Source: Hugenholtzia roseola DSM 9546
GTDB lineage: Bacteria; Bacteroidota; Bacteroidia; Cytophagales; Bernardetiaceae
DNA: 64,000 bases
NCBI RefSeq assembly: GCF_000422585.1
Contig: NZ_KE383884.1
Span: 48,107-112,106, forward strand
Direction of reading: 5' to 3'
The translations under genes and the position numbers were made by a program. Each line of letters starts with the position of its first letter. Position 1 is the stretch's first letter. Under the pieces are notes generated by a model. The model worked only from the letters and a program-made list of their open reading frames with translations, ran no database searches and was not told the origin of the DNA. Of this stretch, positions 63,985 through 64,000 are shown one piece after another.

Positions 63985-64000
63985 AACTTACAAAAAAACT

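Overview
The window looks like chromosomal DNA of a member of the Bacteroidota, most likely a Cytophagales-like gliding or marine lineage. The evidence is the low-GC sequence with AT-rich intergenic DNA, no clear Shine-Dalgarno sequences, several promoters of the TTG-N20-TAnnTTTG type typical of this phylum, many signal-peptide beta-barrel and TPR proteins, a giant secreted protein with a gliding/type IX-like C-terminal domain, a MurA with Asp in place of the catalytic Cys, and a TPR-membrane-SpoIIE phosphatase. I cannot name the species. No rRNA, tRNA, CRISPR array, prophage or complete transposase gene was seen.

Layout. 1-2.4 kb: murA and meaB. 2.5-10.1 kb: a giant adhesin-like protein with Ig-like and lamin-tail modules on the minus strand, followed by mfd. 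14-17.3 kb: an outer-membrane barrel behind a long leader (possible small RNA) and a TPR-SpoIIE sensor phosphatase. 17.3-26.2 kb, minus strand: dnaX (split by a -1 frameshift at a run of ten A), sufS, a barrel protein overlapping a degenerate amidohydrolase, and a large TPR protein. A gene-poor stretch (26.2-28.6 kb) surrounds a marR regulator with a palindromic operator candidate. 28.6-31.8 kb: purB, a DUF3137 membrane protein and pyrF. 32-35.6 kb: a minus-strand cluster resembling the MbnP/MbnH copper pair (lipoprotein, MauG-like dihaem protein, CDLCGCG barrel protein, small CxGxCxL protein). 35.8-38.2 kb: a solitary type IIG restriction-methylation enzyme. 38.4-47 kb: typA, a repeat-rich gap with mobile-looking elements, coaX, an outer-membrane protein, a TPR protein, a DUF4199 protein and pepP. 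47-51.7 kb: a PD-(D/E)XK nuclease-like protein, phnA/yjdM, an exported MTA/SAH nucleosidase, a CPBP protease and cdsA. 52-63 kb, minus strand: a FadL-like barrel, a Ser/Gly-rich surface protein, an isolated nuoA, an NlpC/P60 hydrolase without signal peptide, an iron-sulfur photolyase, a Sel1-repeat protein and a two-module amidohydrolase. The window ends with a Uma2-family nuclease.

Most genes are housekeeping or envelope functions. The points most worth a second look are: (1) a 173-bp non-coding element with terminal inverted repeats and a 10-bp flanking duplication, present in at least four more or less complete copies; (2) the dnaX A10 frameshift, where the zero frame gives the short form and the shifted frame gives tau; (3) the MbnP/MbnH-like metal cluster with two extra cysteine-motif partners; (4) a promoter-plus-terminator pair without a gene at about 14 kb; (5) an NlpC/P60 protein with an antitoxin-like N-terminus.
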